Part shown: in pieces, positions 62,938-64,000 of the stretch
Layout of the letters: each line of letters begins with the position of its first letter
How positions within the stretch are numbered: the stretch's first letter is position 1
Source: Siphonodentalium dalli
Lineage: Eukaryota > Mollusca > Scaphopoda > Gadilida > Siphonodentaliidae
Length of the DNA: 64,000 bases
Direction of reading: 5' to 3'
Assembly: GCA_032622095.1 (NCBI GenBank)
Contig: CP136067.1
Location: forward strand, 804,001 to 868,000
Notes under the pieces: model-generated
The model's input: only the letters and a program-made list of their open reading frames with translations
What the model was told of the DNA's origin: nothing
The model's database searches: none
Translations under genes and position numbers: made by a program

Positions 62938-63115
62938 GGACCCTCACTGCCAAGATTCAAACCAAGGACCGATAAGGACCAGCAGAAAAATTCTGACTTT
63001 CCAAAAATACAAAGGGCCATAACTTTTGTTTAACAAGGGCAATCTTCAAAATTCTTTCACTTTTGTATTCACATTGCAATGCCCTTTCAAATGATATATA
63101 ACACAATGTATATAG
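62938..63115. repeat. Third partial copy of the 60750 dispersed repeat
   Basis: GGACCCTCACTGCCAAGATT, CAAAGGGCCATAACTTTTGT and GCAATGCCCTTTCAAATGAT correspond to the two copies upstream. Confidence 0.75.
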
Positions 63116-64000
63116 TTGATTTTAAAATTTTCGCCTACTATCCCTAGCAGAAGGGCTTCTTGTCCCCATTTGGTGGCTTTCTCGCAAATTCCACACAGGT
63201 ACTTTGGAGTCCGAAGATTTTATTATCACTATCAAGAGGATGGCCAGGCCTATATTATTAGTAGGTATATCTATAAGATCATGTTCTCCATTTTGTTTTT
63301 CTAGCGGCCCGGGTTTACCTGAAACTAGCAACATAACAAACTTTTTTGTATTTGAGATTTTGTTGAAATATTTTGGGTATTGTAGTAATTTAGAACATAA
63401 ACATAACCATTTGATTGAGTTTCATTACTTAGAATAGGTCTAAGTTAGAAAAATTGACTTTGAAAAAATGTCAGTTTTAAGACATGAGAAATTCATATTT
63501 CGAGAAATGCTCCAAAGTCGAACCCATGACATAGAACACAACAGGATTTACTAAGTTAGGTAATATTGTGTCCTTGTCTTACTTAAGGTTATATTCTGTT
63601 GAAATATGATGGAATTGATGGAATTAATTGTCAGCAATGAATGTGCCATGAGCGGCAAGTGGCGGACAACAAGCTAAAAAAATGCCGACGCAAATTCATT
63701 TCACGTCGGCTTTTGCCTCGGCACTGCCCATTGTGGCATTGTCTACACTAATTTCCAGGGCTGCCGTATATGGACATTGAAGTCCCACGGTGCTACCAAC
63801 TACCAATTACCACTGATAAATAGTCTCACAAACAACCAATTCCTCACGAATTAATAAAATGGAAATTTGAAACCGAATGCGGTGCTTAATGTGTGCATGG
63901 TGTTGAGCGCTATGGTCATAGGGATATAACTCTAAAAAATGTATGCGAAAACGCACGTGGGCCGTGTTATATGATTATATCCCTTTGTTTCAAAGTTATT
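63116..64000. other. Non-coding, no recognised gene
   Basis: A short palindrome GCCGACG-N11-CACGTCGGC at 63683-63712 and CATAGGGATATAACTC near 63917, partly mirrored by GATTATATCCCTTTG at the window end, are the only structures noticed. Confidence 0.4.

Noticed and set aside
60750-63115. tRNA-derived SINE
   Set aside because: A B-box-like GGTTCAAATCTTG is present on the minus strand, but no A box at the right distance and no tRNA-like head was found.

Overview
The window is animal nuclear DNA, AT-rich and extremely repeat-dense, with two genes whose short exons are spread over kilobases with canonical GT-AG introns. Several repeat families with runs of GTCCGTCC and phrases such as GAGTTATGGCCC are, from memory of such genomes, typical of marine molluscs, bivalves above all. 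The organism call is therefore an inference: most likely a bivalve or related lophotrochozoan. No rRNA, convincing tRNA, CRISPR or bacterial-type operon is seen.

Region 1 (1-18 kb): seven plus-strand exons (4915 to 17546) give the C-terminal 227 residues of a single-pass membrane protein. It has a possible SEA-like ectodomain end, a four-cysteine EGF-like segment, one transmembrane helix and a tyrosine-rich cytoplasmic tail. One exon is only 14 nt and is needed to keep the frame. The introns are full of short inverted-repeat elements (MITEs) and minisatellites. Region 2 (18.6-37 kb): no genes. It holds a 3.1-kb 68-bp satellite, 25-bp and 23-bp arrays, many MITEs and several non-autonomous hAT-type elements with clear 8-bp target duplications. 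Region 3 (37.2-43.2 kb): four minus-strand exons encode nearly all of a prenylcysteine oxidase (PCYOX1 family), lacking only the signal-peptide exon. The two genes converge. Region 4 (46.5-59.8 kb): two decayed APE-type non-LTR retrotransposons on the minus strand, each opened by later DNA-transposon insertions that can be ordered in time. Region 5 (59.8-64 kb): dispersed repeats and one 726-bp TIR element.

MITE families, named here for convenience. A, B, C and E are flanked by or end in TTAA; A, B and C have CCCTTT-type tips and E a CCCA tip (piggyBac-like). D and G are flanked by TA (Tc1/mariner-like). F is a near-perfect foldback centred on a GAGGTCCCCAGAGGGTGAAT arm. A, B and C share one internal hairpin (CCAATGCATTCTC...GAGAATGCATTGG) that occurs about 35 times in the window.

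Two themes stand out. First, tandem arrays repeatedly grow out of recognisable parts of other features: the 43-bp satellite is the subterminal segment of MITE-B, and a 56-59-bp minisatellite is the 3' end of a coding exon with its splice donor. Second, short local duplications of exon-intron junctions occur beside about half of the exons of both genes.
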